From Catonella sp963545085 (lineage in GTDB: Bacteria; Bacillota; Clostridia; Lachnospirales; Lachnospiraceae): a stretch of DNA of 64,000 bases. The notes below the pieces were generated by a model. The model did not search any database, was not told the DNA's origin, and worked only from the letters and a program-made list of their open reading frames with translations. A program made the translations under genes and the position numbers. Positions within the stretch are counted from its first letter, which is position 1, and every line of letters starts with the position of its first letter. Below, in pieces: positions 7,817 through 16,645 of the stretch. The DNA is taken from positions 1-64,000 of the forward strand of contig CAUUHV010000009.1 of the NCBI GenBank assembly GCA_963545085.1, in the 5' to 3' direction.

Positions 7817-9985
7817 ATGAAAACTATGAGAAAGTATGCGCCTTGGTTATTGGTGTTTACACTTGTTTTAACACTGTTTCCAAGCACGCAAGCAATGGCG
7901 GAGGTGTCGAGCCTTACAGCCAAAATTGTCGAGGTACAGAAGTACGGAAACGTTGTCCTTGACTTAAAAGCGAAGGATATGGCGGATGCGGGGTATGAAG
8001 CGGGCGATACGGTAAATATTGAAGTCGGAGAAAGTAAACTTGAGATGCCTTACTGCACATCCTACAGTGATGTCGATACGGGCAGCCTTTTACTTAGAAA
8101 TGACACTAAAAACGACTTGTTGCTTGCGGCAATAAACATGGGTAATTTCTCCGAGACGTATAAGGCTAAAGAGGGAGATAGCATTACCATATCTTTAAAG
8201 GAGAAGAAGGGCTATTTGTCCGAATATCTTTTAAGGCAGCTCGAACGCACGAATAATCGGGGAGATTACGCTACGGATTCCATATTCGCGAATTTCAGGG
8301 GTATTACAACCGCGGGAATCAAAAAAGGTGTGCTTTACAGAAGCGCGAGTCCTATAAATAATGAGATAGGCAGAGCGGCTTACGCCGATAAGCTTACCGA
8401 AGCGGTAGGAGTAAGAACTGTGGTAAATCTTGCCGACAATAAGACTGAAATAGCTTCCTATGCGGCAAAAGAGGATTTTGATTCGCCTTACTATAAGTCC
8501 TTAATTGATAAAAAGCAGGTTAAGCTTCTTGATATGAGTGTTGATATAGCTTCTAAAGAATTCGGAAAGAAGCTTGCTTCGGGAATGAAGTTTATGGCTA
8601 AGCATAAGGCTCCTTACCTTATTCATTGTACTGAAGGAAAAGACAGAGCCGGCTTTACCGCTGCGGTGCTTGAAGGACTTATGGGCGCGAGCATGGATGA
8701 AATCGTAAAGGACTACATGGTAACCTATGAGAATTATTACCATGTAGAAAGAGACAGCGAGCAGTATAAGAAAATAGCGGACGCAAATATTATAACCTCA
8801 ATGACAACGGTTGTTTTCGGGATGGAAAAAGGCTCCGATATTTCAAAGGTAAACGTTGCCGAGGCTGTAAATAAATATTTAAGAAAAATCGGAGTAAGTA
8901 AAAAGGATATAGCCAAGTTAAAAGCGAATCTTGCGGGTAAGGGTGTATTTAAAAAGCCTAATATAAGCGGTAAAGTGGTTGAGATTGAAAAATACGGTCA
9001 TGCTTCCACAAATATAAAGATAGAGGATTTTAATAAAAAAGGCTTTAATATCGCGGACAGAGTGACAGTGCTTTTTAATAACGGCTTTGTAGCGGAGGCG
9101 CCTTATCTTGACGGATACCTTGTAGATGCGGGAGAACTTCTTGTGCGCGCGTATCCGGGACATGAAAATGTGGCAATCTGTATAAACTACGGTAAACTTA
9201 ATGAGACAGCCAAGGTGGATACGGGTAGCAAATTCACCATAATGCTTAACAAAAAGGCAGGATACAAGGACGAATATGATGTAAGAAAGCTTGAGCGTAC
9301 CTACGACAGAGCGGATTATGAGAGCGATGAAGTTTATGCCAATTTCAGAAACGTGAAAATGGGTACTATGGCGGCGGGGGTTTTATTCAGAAGCTCAAGT
9401 CCTGTAAATAATGAGCTTAAGAGAGCAAAATTTGCGGACAAGCTTATAGAAAACACAAAGGTTAAAACAATAGTAAACTTGGCGGATAAAAAGGAAAATA
9501 TAGACAAGTATGTCGGTATGGAGGATTTTGCTTCCCCTTACTATGACAAGTTGTATAAAGACGGAAAGGTTATTCTTTTAAATCTCGGTTTAGCTTATAA
9601 CAGTAAAGAATTTAAAGAGGGTATTGTGAAGGGGGCGGCTTTTATGGCTGACAATGAAGCTCCTTATTTATTCCACTGCACGGAGGGAAAAGACCGAACC
9701 GGTTATATGTCGGCATTCCTCGGAGCCTTGATGGGAGCTTCAAAGGAAGAAATTATCGACGATTATATGAAGAGTTATGTGAATTTCTATCACGTTGAGA
9801 AGGACGGTAAACAGTATCAGGTGATAACTAAGGATGTGGTGAAAATGCTGGAATCGATTGCCGGAAGTACGGATTTAACAAAAGAAAATCTGACTAAGGG
9901 CGCTGAAAAAATACTTAAAGATAACGGAATGACCGCCGATAAAACGGAAGCTCTCAAGAAAAAGCTGTCAACATCGGCAAACTGA
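7817..9985 (+). CDS. Secreted protein with two tandem tyrosine-phosphatase modules
   Basis: The 722-residue protein has a signal peptide (MKTMRKYAPWLL..., cleavage likely after AMA near residue 28). Two homologous modules of about 350 residues follow. Each begins with a roughly 110-residue beta-rich region and continues with a tyrosine-phosphatase domain of the Y_phosphatase3 type. Both keep the P loop HCTEGKDR: Cys271/Arg277 in copy 1 and Cys621/Arg627 in copy 2, exactly 350 residues apart. Both also keep the YRSASP/FRSSSPxNNE block, the NLADxK block and an FANFR/YANFR motif. Family members dephosphorylate phosphotyrosine, phosphoserine or lipid phosphates; the substrate here is unknown. The beta-rich region may resemble the C-terminal domain of SAM hydroxide adenosyltransferases (uncertain). 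Monocistronic with its own terminator. Confidence 0.85.
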   Translation: MKTMRKYAPWLLVFTLVLTLFPSTQAMAEVSSLTAKIVEVQKYGNVVLDLKAKDMADAGYEAGDTVNIEVGESKLEMPYCTSYSDVDTGSLLLRNDTKNDLLLAAINMGNFSETYKAKEGDSITISLKEKKGYLSEYLLRQLERTNNRGDYATDSIFANFRGITTAGIKKGVLYRSASPINNEIGRAAYADKLTEAVGVRTVVNLADNKTEIASYAAKEDFDSPYYKSLIDKKQVKLLDMSVDIASKEFGKKLASGMKFMAKHKAPYLIHCTEGKDRAGFTAAVLEGLMGASMDEIVKDYMVTYENYYHVERDSEQYKKIADANIITSMTTVVFGMEKGSDISKVNVAEAVNKYLRKIGVSKKDIAKLKANLAGKGVFKKPNISGKVVEIEKYGHASTNIKIEDFNKKGFNIADRVTVLFNNGFVAEAPYLDGYLVDAGELLVRAYPGHENVAICINYGKLNETAKVDTGSKFTIMLNKKAGYKDEYDVRKLERTYDRADYESDEVYANFRNVKMGTMAAGVLFRSSSPVNNELKRAKFADKLIENTKVKTIVNLADKKENIDKYVGMEDFASPYYDKLYKDGKVILLNLGLAYNSKEFKEGIVKGAAFMADNEAPYLFHCTEGKDRTGYMSAFLGALMGASKEEIIDDYMKSYVNFYHVEKDGKQYQVITKDVVKMLESIAGSTDLTKENLTKGAEKILKDNGMTADKTEALKKKLSTSAN

Positions 9986-10001
9986 TATTTAAAAATTATA
10001 G

Positions 10002-10045
10002 AGACTGCCGTTAGATGTATAACAAATACAGTGCGGCAGTCTTTT
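10002..10045 (+). terminator. Terminator of phosphatase gene
   Basis: AGACTGCCG (10002-10010) pairs with CGGCAGTCT (10034-10042), followed by TTT, 17 bases after the stop codon. Confidence 0.8.
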
Positions 10046-10381
10046 ATGTCACAAAAAATATTGTGAACATATATATGCGAAAAAGTCGACAATACGAAAA
10101 TTATGACTTGTAGTCAGAAAACTTATCATAAAAAACTATAATAATTAATCGGACAATAAGAATATCGGATAACAACCCTGAATTATTTGAATTAACCTTA
10201 AAAATAAAACATATAACCCTGCACAAGTAAATAGCTGTATTCTATATCAGATAATATAAATAGTTATAACTTAATGTTAACAAAAATAGACAATATGTAA
10301 CAACAACCGTTTAAAATGTCAATGAAACCATGCCAAGTATTATATAAAGTATAAAAATGATGATAAATTTTCAGAAAGTTA

Positions 10382-10426
10382 TTGACAATTTGGCTGAAAT
10401 ATGGCTAACTATATTTAGCAAATTGT
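10382..10426 (+). promoter_or_regulatory. Promoter with embedded inverted repeat before XRE gene
   Basis: TTGACA (10382-10387) with TAACTA (10406-10411) forms a possible promoter. The inverted repeat ACAATTTGGCT (10385-10395) / AGCAAATTGT (10417-10426) spans it. The rest of the 10046-10594 gap is very AT-rich and shows no gene. An operator for the regulator encoded at 10595 is one possibility; this is inference. Confidence 0.4.
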
Positions 10427-10594
10427 TATGTTTTCAAAGTTTCTTATTTGGATACGGGAGGCTGTTTTAATACGAGCGGTAGGTACGGTTTAAAGCTTCA
10501 TTTACTGCAAGTTATCAGGAATGGGCTCTTTTGTAGCCATTTGCGAAAATAATGAAAACAGTTAAGTAAATCTGAAAGAGGTGATGGGTATACT

Positions 10595-10828
10595 TTGAAA
10601 AACAGAATACGGGAGTACAGAAAGCCGTTAGGATTATCGCAGCACAGGTTAGGCAAAAAAGTGGGTGTGTCGAGAATCAGCATAAACAAGATAGAAACTG
10701 AGAAAACCATACCCAGCCTTAAGCTTGCGCATGATATTGCGGACGCATTAGGGAGAAATATATATGAAATCTTTGACCTTGACGGCCGGGAGACATATAA
10801 TGTTCCTAACGAAGATGATGCGAAGTGA
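10595..10828 (+). CDS. Small XRE-family helix-turn-helix regulator
   Basis: 77-residue protein consisting almost entirely of a Cro/CI-type HTH: IREYRKPLGLSQHRLGKKVGVSRISINKIETEKTIPSLKLAHDIADALG, with recognition helix around SRISINKIE (residues 26-34). Such short XRE proteins typically act as autorepressors. The start is TTG 10595, since AGGTGAT (10579-10585) lies 9 bases upstream and the nearby ATG 10584 runs into a stop after four codons. It stands alone between a long AT-rich gap and the GGDEF gene, so its target is unknown. Confidence 0.85.
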   Translation: MKNRIREYRKPLGLSQHRLGKKVGVSRISINKIETEKTIPSLKLAHDIADALGRNIYEIFDLDGRETYNVPNEDDAK

Positions 10829-10926
10829 GATTTTTGGCAGTCAAGCTGTGAGAGGGGGTTTTGCGGTTTTGTTTGCCGTTGCTAAGTTGTTTTTTATTGA
10901 AAAATTAATAAAATGTTTACGCTTAA

Positions 10927-10999
10927 AGTGACAGATGTACTGGACATCACTCATGATAAGAGATAAAATAAAGTGATGGCGTAAAGTAGGTCTGTCATT
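10927..10999 (+). other. Nested-stem structure in the leader of the GGDEF gene
   Basis: Outer arms AGTGACAGA (10927-10935) and TCTGTCATT (10991-10999) enclose inner arms CATCACT (10945-10951) and AGTGATG (10972-10978), and the outer stem runs into TTTTTG. It could be a terminator for the XRE gene or a regulatory leader. It does not match the c-di-GMP riboswitch consensus that I know. Confidence 0.35.
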
Positions 11000-11042
11000 T
11001 TTGTTTCGTAAGAGACTTTAATTTTGCTTTTCCGGGGGGATT

Positions 11043-12191
11043 ATGTATATTCCGAGTTGGATTGTATTAGATGTTTATAATTTAGTGCTGGTATCAGTAA
11101 TGTATATATTTGTCAAAAATAACAGCTCAAATGCAAAGTATGAAAAATGGTACGGTGTTTTGATGATACTGGTATTCGGACTTGTCTGCGGCAGCCTTAT
11201 GAGCGGGGAAACCGTAGGGATGATAGAAATAGGCAGTCTTTTATTTAAAACGGGAAATTTTATAGTGTTTGCGTTTGATCCGCTGATACCTTATGTTACG
11301 TTCAGGTATATGGAAACCTGTCTGGGATTTAATGAGGATGAAAGCAGGCATATAAGGCGTATTATTTTTGCGATTTTCGTTTTTAATATTTTAATTACGA
11401 TTGTAAGCGAGATTTTCTCTATAAATGTTTTTTATTATTATGACGAAGATAATGTGTTTGTAAGAGGCACTTTTTATATGATAAGAGCCGCTATTCTCAT
11501 GGTTGAGTTTATAATCATAGAAGTTTATATGCTTATAAAGGTTAAGCAAAATAAAAATGATTACTTTAAGATACTGATTCTGTTTCCGATAATTACGGTG
11601 TTAATGGGTATAGGACAGGTCTATCTTAAAAAGCTTTCTTTCATATACACAGGAGTTATTTTTTATGCTCTTGTGCTTTATATCTATGTTCAAAGCAGGA
11701 ATGCCAATGTTGATTTTCTTACGGGAGCGGTAAATAGACGCAAGTTTGAAATGGAGCTTATAAAAAGGATAGAGAACAGTGATAATGCCGGATTTTCGGG
11801 GATAATGATAGACGTTGACTATTTTAAACATATAAACGATACTTACGGACATGATGCGGGTGACAGGGCGCTCGGAATAGTATATGAAATTATCTTTAAA
11901 AGCTTCAGAAGAACCGATATAATTGCAAGATACGGCGGCGATGAGTTTTGCATACTTACGGATATAAGCGATAAGGACATTCTTGATAAGGCTATTGAAA
12001 GATTTAAAAACAATATAGAGAGCTTTAACAAGTCCGGCAAGCTGGAGTATAAGATTTACATAAGTATAGGATATTCGGTGTATGACAAAAATGAATCGTC
12101 CGCAGCGGCTTTCTTAAAGGATCTTGATGACAAGATGTATGAAGAAAAGAGAGAACACCACAGGCTTACGGAAGAAAGAGGTTCGATATAA
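11043..12191 (+). CDS. Membrane-bound diguanylate cyclase (GGDEF)
   Basis: The 382-residue protein has about six to seven N-terminal membrane spans (residues 5-215), followed by a GGDEF domain that makes c-di-GMP from two GTP. The active-site motif GGDEF (298-302) is intact. DVDYFKHINDTYGHDAGD supplies the metal- and substrate-binding region. RRTD (289-292), five residues before GGDEF, matches the RxxD inhibitory site, so product inhibition is likely. The N-terminal region resembles seven-helix sensor modules but carries no recognisable ligand motif. RBS GGGGGG-type sequence precedes ATG 11043. Confidence 0.9.
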   Translation: MYIPSWIVLDVYNLVLVSVMYIFVKNNSSNAKYEKWYGVLMILVFGLVCGSLMSGETVGMIEIGSLLFKTGNFIVFAFDPLIPYVTFRYMETCLGFNEDESRHIRRIIFAIFVFNILITIVSEIFSINVFYYYDEDNVFVRGTFYMIRAAILMVEFIIIEVYMLIKVKQNKNDYFKILILFPIITVLMGIGQVYLKKLSFIYTGVIFYALVLYIYVQSRNANVDFLTGAVNRRKFEMELIKRIENSDNAGFSGIMIDVDYFKHINDTYGHDAGDRALGIVYEIIFKSFRRTDIIARYGGDEFCILTDISDKDILDKAIERFKNNIESFNKSGKLEYKIYISIGYSVYDKNESSAAAFLKDLDDKMYEEKREHHRLTEERGSI

Positions 12192-12208
12192 GATTTTATG
12201 AGATAATT

Positions 12209-12856
12209 GTGTTCTATTTATTCGTGTTTCTAATCGGACTTGTTTTGCGGCGGGTTTCATCACCTTTAACGGGACGTTTTTTAAAAAAGGAAGATGTGAG
12301 ACCTGAGGGACAGCCTGCCGATGTCAAGTTGAAATCTATAATGATGTTTATAAGCGGAGTCTTGTATGACCTTATTTTTGTTGCTTACGGATTCGGATTA
12401 AAAAGTATTATATATTGTCTTTTTTCTTCTTCTATACTGATTTTATCGGAAATTGATATAAAAACTCGCAAAATTCCTTCTGAAATCAATAATTTTATTT
12501 TCCTTTTGGGACTGATTCGTTTGATTCCCGATTTTTCAAATTCGTTTGATTATATTTCAGGAGCGGTGATTATCGGATTTGTATTTTCCGTGCTGTATAT
12601 AACGATGAGAGGAATAGGCGGCGGAGATGTGAAATTTATGTCGGCATCGGGGCTTCTTTTGGGAGCTGACAAAATAATTTATGCCTGTTTTTTCGCCTGC
12701 GTATTAGCGGTTTTAATCCGTGGAGCTAAAATGATTTTAAAGGGTGAAGGAGGGACTTTTGCCTTCGGTCCGTATCTTGCAGCGGGATGTATGACGGCGG
12801 TGCTTTTTCCGCAGTTAATTAACTCTTTTCGGCAGCTTTCTTTTTTGATAAAATAA
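12209..12856 (+). CDS. A24-type prepilin peptidase
   Basis: The 215-residue polytopic protein has both aspartate motifs of type IV prepilin peptidases: SEIDIKTRKIP and GIGGGDVKFMSASGLLLG (GxGD). It lacks the N-terminal cysteine/methylase domain of full-length PilD, so it is closer to the short CpaA/TadV or PilD-like forms. No pilin or pilus assembly genes lie beside it, unlike the second A24 protein at 59897. The start is uncertain: GTG 12209 has no clear Shine-Dalgarno sequence, while GAAAGAGG ends near 12181. Confidence 0.8.
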   Translation: MFYLFVFLIGLVLRRVSSPLTGRFLKKEDVRPEGQPADVKLKSIMMFISGVLYDLIFVAYGFGLKSIIYCLFSSSILILSEIDIKTRKIPSEINNFIFLLGLIRLIPDFSNSFDYISGAVIIGFVFSVLYITMRGIGGGDVKFMSASGLLLGADKIIYACFFACVLAVLIRGAKMILKGEGGTFAFGPYLAAGCMTAVLFPQLINSFRQLSFLIK

Positions 12857-12988
12857 AGTAAATCCGAATTGTTTAAGAGAATATTTACGGACCGTATCAT
12901 AAATAATTCGGAATTGGGATATAAGTATCTTCTATGAAAATTTACGGAAACTTACAGTATATGCAATATTTTTTGTAGAAAATGATAA

Positions 12989-13017
12989 TTGACATGCAGA
13001 CAAATGAATGATAAAAT
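12989..13017 (+). promoter_or_regulatory. Promoter of adhE
   Basis: Consensus TTGACA (12989-12994), 17-base spacer, TAAAAT (13012-13017). Transcription is expected to start near 13024, directly before the Rex-like operator. Confidence 0.8.
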
Positions 13018-13027
13018 TTTAACAAGT

Positions 13028-13045
13028 TGGTTAAAAAAATAACAA
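13028..13045 (+). promoter_or_regulatory. Rex-like operator
   Basis: TGGTTAAAAAAATAACAA matches 12 of 14 defined positions of the clostridial Rex consensus TTGTTAAnnnnTTAACAA. It lies immediately downstream of the adhE promoter, a position where a bound repressor would block transcription. Rex is an NADH-sensing repressor known to control adhE in several Clostridia; the match here is sequence-based only. Confidence 0.7.
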
Positions 13046-13094
13046 TGTATTAAGGAGCAATGCAGACGCATTTTAAATTGAAGGGAGAAACCAG

Positions 13095-15713
13095 ATGAAC
13101 ACTAATGCCCGTAACATCATCGACAGCGTAGAAGCGCTTGAGAAGAGTCTTAAAAGACTCCGTGAAGCGGAGAAGATTTTTGCCACCTATACACAGGAAC
13201 AGGTGGATAAAATTTTCTTTGCGGCTTCGGTAGCTGCAAATCAGGCAAGAATACCTCTTGCTAAAATGGCGGTAGCTGAAACAGGAATGGGAATTGTAGA
13301 GGATAAAGTAATAAAAAACCACTACGCAGCCGAGTATATTTATAATAAATATAAGGCTGAAAAAACCTGCGGAATAATTGAGGAGGATAAGGCATACGGA
13401 ATTGCGAGAGTAGCTGAGCCTCTCGGCATAGTTGCCGCAGTAATTCCTACAACAAATCCTACCTCCACAGCTATTTTCAAAACCCTTATAGCTTTAAAGA
13501 CGAGAAACGGAATTATTATAAGCCCTCATCCGAGAGCTAAAAACTGTACTATAGAAGCCGCGAAGATAGTTCTTGAGGCTGCCGTTAAGGCGGGAGCTCC
13601 GGAAGGTATCATTGACTGGATAGATGTTCCGAGTCTTGAACTTACCAATATGGTAATGAAAGAATGTGACTGCATACTTGCGACAGGCGGTCCGGGAATG
13701 GTTACAAGCGCATATTCATCGGGAAAACCCGCTATTGGCGTGGGTCCGGGAAATACGCCTGCCGTTATCGATGAGAGCGCGGATATTCTGCTTGCAGTAA
13801 ATTCCATCATTCATTCCAAAACTTTTGATAACGGTATGATTTGCGCTTCCGAACAGTCCGTAATCGCTGTAAGCAAGGTTTATGATGCCGTTAAAGCCGA
13901 GTTTAAGAACAGAGGATGTCATATTCTTAAAAAAGACGAGCTTGACAAGGTTCGTAAGACAATAATTATAAACGGTGCTCTTAACGCTAAGATAGTAGGA
14001 CAGAGCGCTGCCAAGATAGCCGAGCTTTCAGGCTTTAAGGTTGACCCTGCAACAAAAATTCTTATCGGAGAGGTAACGAGTGTTGAGCTTTCCGAGGAGT
14101 TCGCTCATGAAAAACTTTCACCTGTACTTGCAATGTATAAGGCGAAGGATTTTGAGGATGCGGTATCTAAGGCTGAGAAGCTTATAGCTGACGGCGGATA
14201 CGGACATACTTCCTCTCTTTATATCAATTCGGTTACGGAGCGTGAAAAAATTGGACGCTTCGGTGAGAAGATGAAGACCTGTCGTGTGCTTGTAAACACT
14301 CCTGCGGCACAGGGCGGTATCGGCGATATCTATAACTTCATGTTAAGACCTTCGCTTACACTGGGCTGCGGTTCATGGGGCGGAAACAGCGTATCTGAGA
14401 ACGTTGGTATCAAACAGCTTATGAATATTAAGAATGTTGCCGAGAGGAGAGAGAATATGCTTTGGTTCAGAGCGCCTGGGAAGGTGTACTTCAAGAGGGG
14501 ATGTTTGCCTGTAGCTCTTGAGGAATTAAAGACGGTATTAAATAAGAGAAAGGTGTTTATAGTAACCGATACTTTCCTTTATAAGAACGGATATACAAAG
14601 GTAATTACGGATAAACTTGAGCTGCTCGGTATTCCTTATCAGATTTTCTCGGAAGTTGAGCCTGATCCTACGCTTTCTTCGGCTATAAAGGGTGCTGAGG
14701 CTATAAGAGCGTTTGAGCCTGACTGTATCATAGCTCTCGGAGGCGGTTCCGCTATGGATGCGGCTAAAATAATGTGGGTGCTTTATGAACATCCTGATGT
14801 AAATTTCTTCGATATGGCTATGGATTTCATGGATATCAGAAAGAGGGTTTATGAATTCCCTAAGATGGGAGAAAAGGCTTATTTTATAGCCGTTCCTACT
14901 TCGGCGGGTACAGGTTCGGAGGTTACTCCTTTTGCGATTATCACCGATGAAAAGACCGGACAGAAGTATCCGCTTGCGGACTATGAGCTTCTTCCTAACA
15001 TGGCTATTGTAGACGCAGACCTTATGATGAGCGCGCCTAAGAGTCTTACAAGCGCTTCCGGTATAGACGCGGTTTCACATAACCTTGAGGCTCTTGCTTC
15101 CATAATGGCAACCGATTTTACCGACGGTATATCAAAACAGTCCTTAAAGATGCTTTTCGAGTATCTTCCAAGGGCGTATGATAACGGAGCAAACGATCCT
15201 GAGGCATGGGAGAAGGTGGGACATGCGGCTACTATGGCAGGTATGTCTTTCGCAAACGCTTTCCTCGGAATTATGCACTCAATGGCTCATAAATTGGGAG
15301 CCTTCCATCATCTTCCACACGGTATTTGCAATGCGATTATTATGGAACAGGTAATGAGATTTAATGCTGCCGAAGTACCTACAAAGATGGGTACCTTCCC
15401 ACAGTATCAGTATCCTAACACTCTTCGCAAATATGCCGAGGTCGGTGAGTCTTTAGGTTTTAAGGGCAAAAACGATGAGGAAACTTTTGAGAAGTTTATT
15501 GCGGGCATCAAGGAGCTTCAGGAGAAGATAGGAATTAAGAAAACGATTAAGGATTACGGCATAAAAGAAGAAGATTTCTTAAAGACGCTTGACGAGATGT
15601 GTGAGAAGGCATTTGATGACCAGTGTACAGGCGCAAATCCGAGATATCCTCTTATAAGCGAAATCAAGCAGCTGTACCTTAACGCTTATTACGGAACAAA
15701 TGTACCGGTTTGA
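13095..15713 (+). CDS. adhE: Bifunctional acetaldehyde-CoA/alcohol dehydrogenase
   Basis: The 872-residue AdhE converts acetyl-CoA to acetaldehyde and then to ethanol, using two NADH, so it is the main redox sink of fermentation. The N-terminal aldehyde dehydrogenase domain (1-440) has catalytic Cys250 in MICASEQ. The linker is followed by the iron-dependent alcohol dehydrogenase domain (about 455-872), with NAD-binding ALGGGSAMDAAK and metal ligands in SGIDAVSHNLEA, GIMHSMAHKLGAFHHLPHG. Length is typical. The gene is monocistronic or leads the kinase-like gene 44 bases after. Expression probably follows the NADH/NAD ratio through the upstream Rex-like site. The enzyme usually forms spirosome filaments. 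Confidence 0.97.
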   Translation: MNTNARNIIDSVEALEKSLKRLREAEKIFATYTQEQVDKIFFAASVAANQARIPLAKMAVAETGMGIVEDKVIKNHYAAEYIYNKYKAEKTCGIIEEDKAYGIARVAEPLGIVAAVIPTTNPTSTAIFKTLIALKTRNGIIISPHPRAKNCTIEAAKIVLEAAVKAGAPEGIIDWIDVPSLELTNMVMKECDCILATGGPGMVTSAYSSGKPAIGVGPGNTPAVIDESADILLAVNSIIHSKTFDNGMICASEQSVIAVSKVYDAVKAEFKNRGCHILKKDELDKVRKTIIINGALNAKIVGQSAAKIAELSGFKVDPATKILIGEVTSVELSEEFAHEKLSPVLAMYKAKDFEDAVSKAEKLIADGGYGHTSSLYINSVTEREKIGRFGEKMKTCRVLVNTPAAQGGIGDIYNFMLRPSLTLGCGSWGGNSVSENVGIKQLMNIKNVAERRENMLWFRAPGKVYFKRGCLPVALEELKTVLNKRKVFIVTDTFLYKNGYTKVITDKLELLGIPYQIFSEVEPDPTLSSAIKGAEAIRAFEPDCIIALGGGSAMDAAKIMWVLYEHPDVNFFDMAMDFMDIRKRVYEFPKMGEKAYFIAVPTSAGTGSEVTPFAIITDEKTGQKYPLADYELLPNMAIVDADLMMSAPKSLTSASGIDAVSHNLEALASIMATDFTDGISKQSLKMLFEYLPRAYDNGANDPEAWEKVGHAATMAGMSFANAFLGIMHSMAHKLGAFHHLPHGICNAIIMEQVMRFNAAEVPTKMGTFPQYQYPNTLRKYAEVGESLGFKGKNDEETFEKFIAGIKELQEKIGIKKTIKDYGIKEEDFLKTLDEMCEKAFDDQCTGANPRYPLISEIKQLYLNAYYGTNVPV

Positions 15714-15757
15714 TATGAGCGATACAGATAAATATAATAATGAATGGAGGTTTTGTT

Positions 15758-16507
15758 ATGAAGCTTGACAATGTGCTTGTAAAGCGTCCGGGGAAGACTA
15801 TTTATGAGGAAGACGGCAAGGCTGTAAAGGTTTTTGATAAGCAGTACTCAATGTCCGATATTTTAAATGAGGCTCTCAACCAGGCGAGGGTTGAGGAAAC
15901 CGGTCTTAATATACCTAAGCTTTACGGAGTAACTCAGGTTGAGGGAAAGACCGCTATAATCATTGAGTATATCAAGGGTAAGACTCTTGAGCAGATGATG
16001 AGCGAGCACCCTGAAAAGAGAGATGAGTATCTTGAAAAGTTCGTTGACATTCAAATTAGCGTTTTCGAGAAGAAGGTACCTCTCCTCAACAGGCAGTATG
16101 ATAAGTTTTATAGAAAGATTTCTCTTTCGAATTTTGATGCGACCACACGCTATGACCTTCATTCGAGACTTGATTCCATGAAGCGCCATGATAAGCTCTG
16201 CCACGGAGATTTTAATCCGAGCAATATTGTTATTACAGATGACGGTAAGGCTTATATCCTTGACTGGGCGCATGCTACTCAGGGTAACGCTTCGGCGGAT
16301 GCCGCAAGAACATATCTTCTTTTCTCTCTTGACGGCAAGGAGGAGCTTGCGGATAAGTATCTTAATCTTTTCTGTGAAAAGACGGATACGGCAAGGCAGT
16401 ATGTTCAGAAATGGCTTCCTATAGTTGCCGCTTCACAGTCGGTAAAGGGTAATAAAGAAGAACAGGAGCTTTTAAGCCGTTGGGTGGATGTAGTGGATTA
16501 TATGTAA
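15758..16507 (+). CDS. APH/choline-kinase-like phosphotransferase
   Basis: 249-residue protein with the aminoglycoside-phosphotransferase/choline-kinase fold. It has the catalytic loop CHGDFNPSNIV (HGDxxxxN, near residue 152-160) and the metal-binding AYILDWAHA (DxD-type Asp). The ATP-binding lobe includes AIIIEYIKGKTLEQMM. Such proteins phosphorylate small hydroxyl compounds; nothing here argues for antibiotic resistance and the substrate is unknown. ATG 15758 is chosen for GGAGG at 15746-15750. Proximity to adhE suggests readthrough, and a terminator follows at 16534. Confidence 0.8.
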   Translation: MKLDNVLVKRPGKTIYEEDGKAVKVFDKQYSMSDILNEALNQARVEETGLNIPKLYGVTQVEGKTAIIIEYIKGKTLEQMMSEHPEKRDEYLEKFVDIQISVFEKKVPLLNRQYDKFYRKISLSNFDATTRYDLHSRLDSMKRHDKLCHGDFNPSNIVITDDGKAYILDWAHATQGNASADAARTYLLFSLDGKEELADKYLNLFCEKTDTARQYVQKWLPIVAASQSVKGNKEEQELLSRWVDVVDYM

Positions 16508-16533
16508 AATCCGTGTAAACGGACTGAAATAAT

Positions 16534-16560
16534 GGGGCGGACTTCGGTTCGTCCCTTTTC
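16534..16560 (+). terminator. Terminator with TTCG tetraloop
   Basis: GGGGCGGAC (16534-16542) pairs with GTTCGTCCC (16547-16555) around a stable TTCG loop, with two G-T pairs, followed by TTTTC. Confidence 0.85.
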
Positions 16561-16645
16561 GATACATTTACAAGTATTGCCTTATTTGTAAAAACAGGGT
16601 ATGATTTGTGCAGAGTTTTATGTAGAGTTTGAAGGAGAGCTATTT

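Noticed and set aside
10829..11042. c-di-GMP riboswitch before the GGDEF gene
   Set aside because: The known GEMM-I core sequences are absent; only simple nested stems are present.
15758..16507. Aminoglycoside resistance gene
   Set aside because: It has the APH fold but stands in a housekeeping context with no resistance-type similarity recognised.
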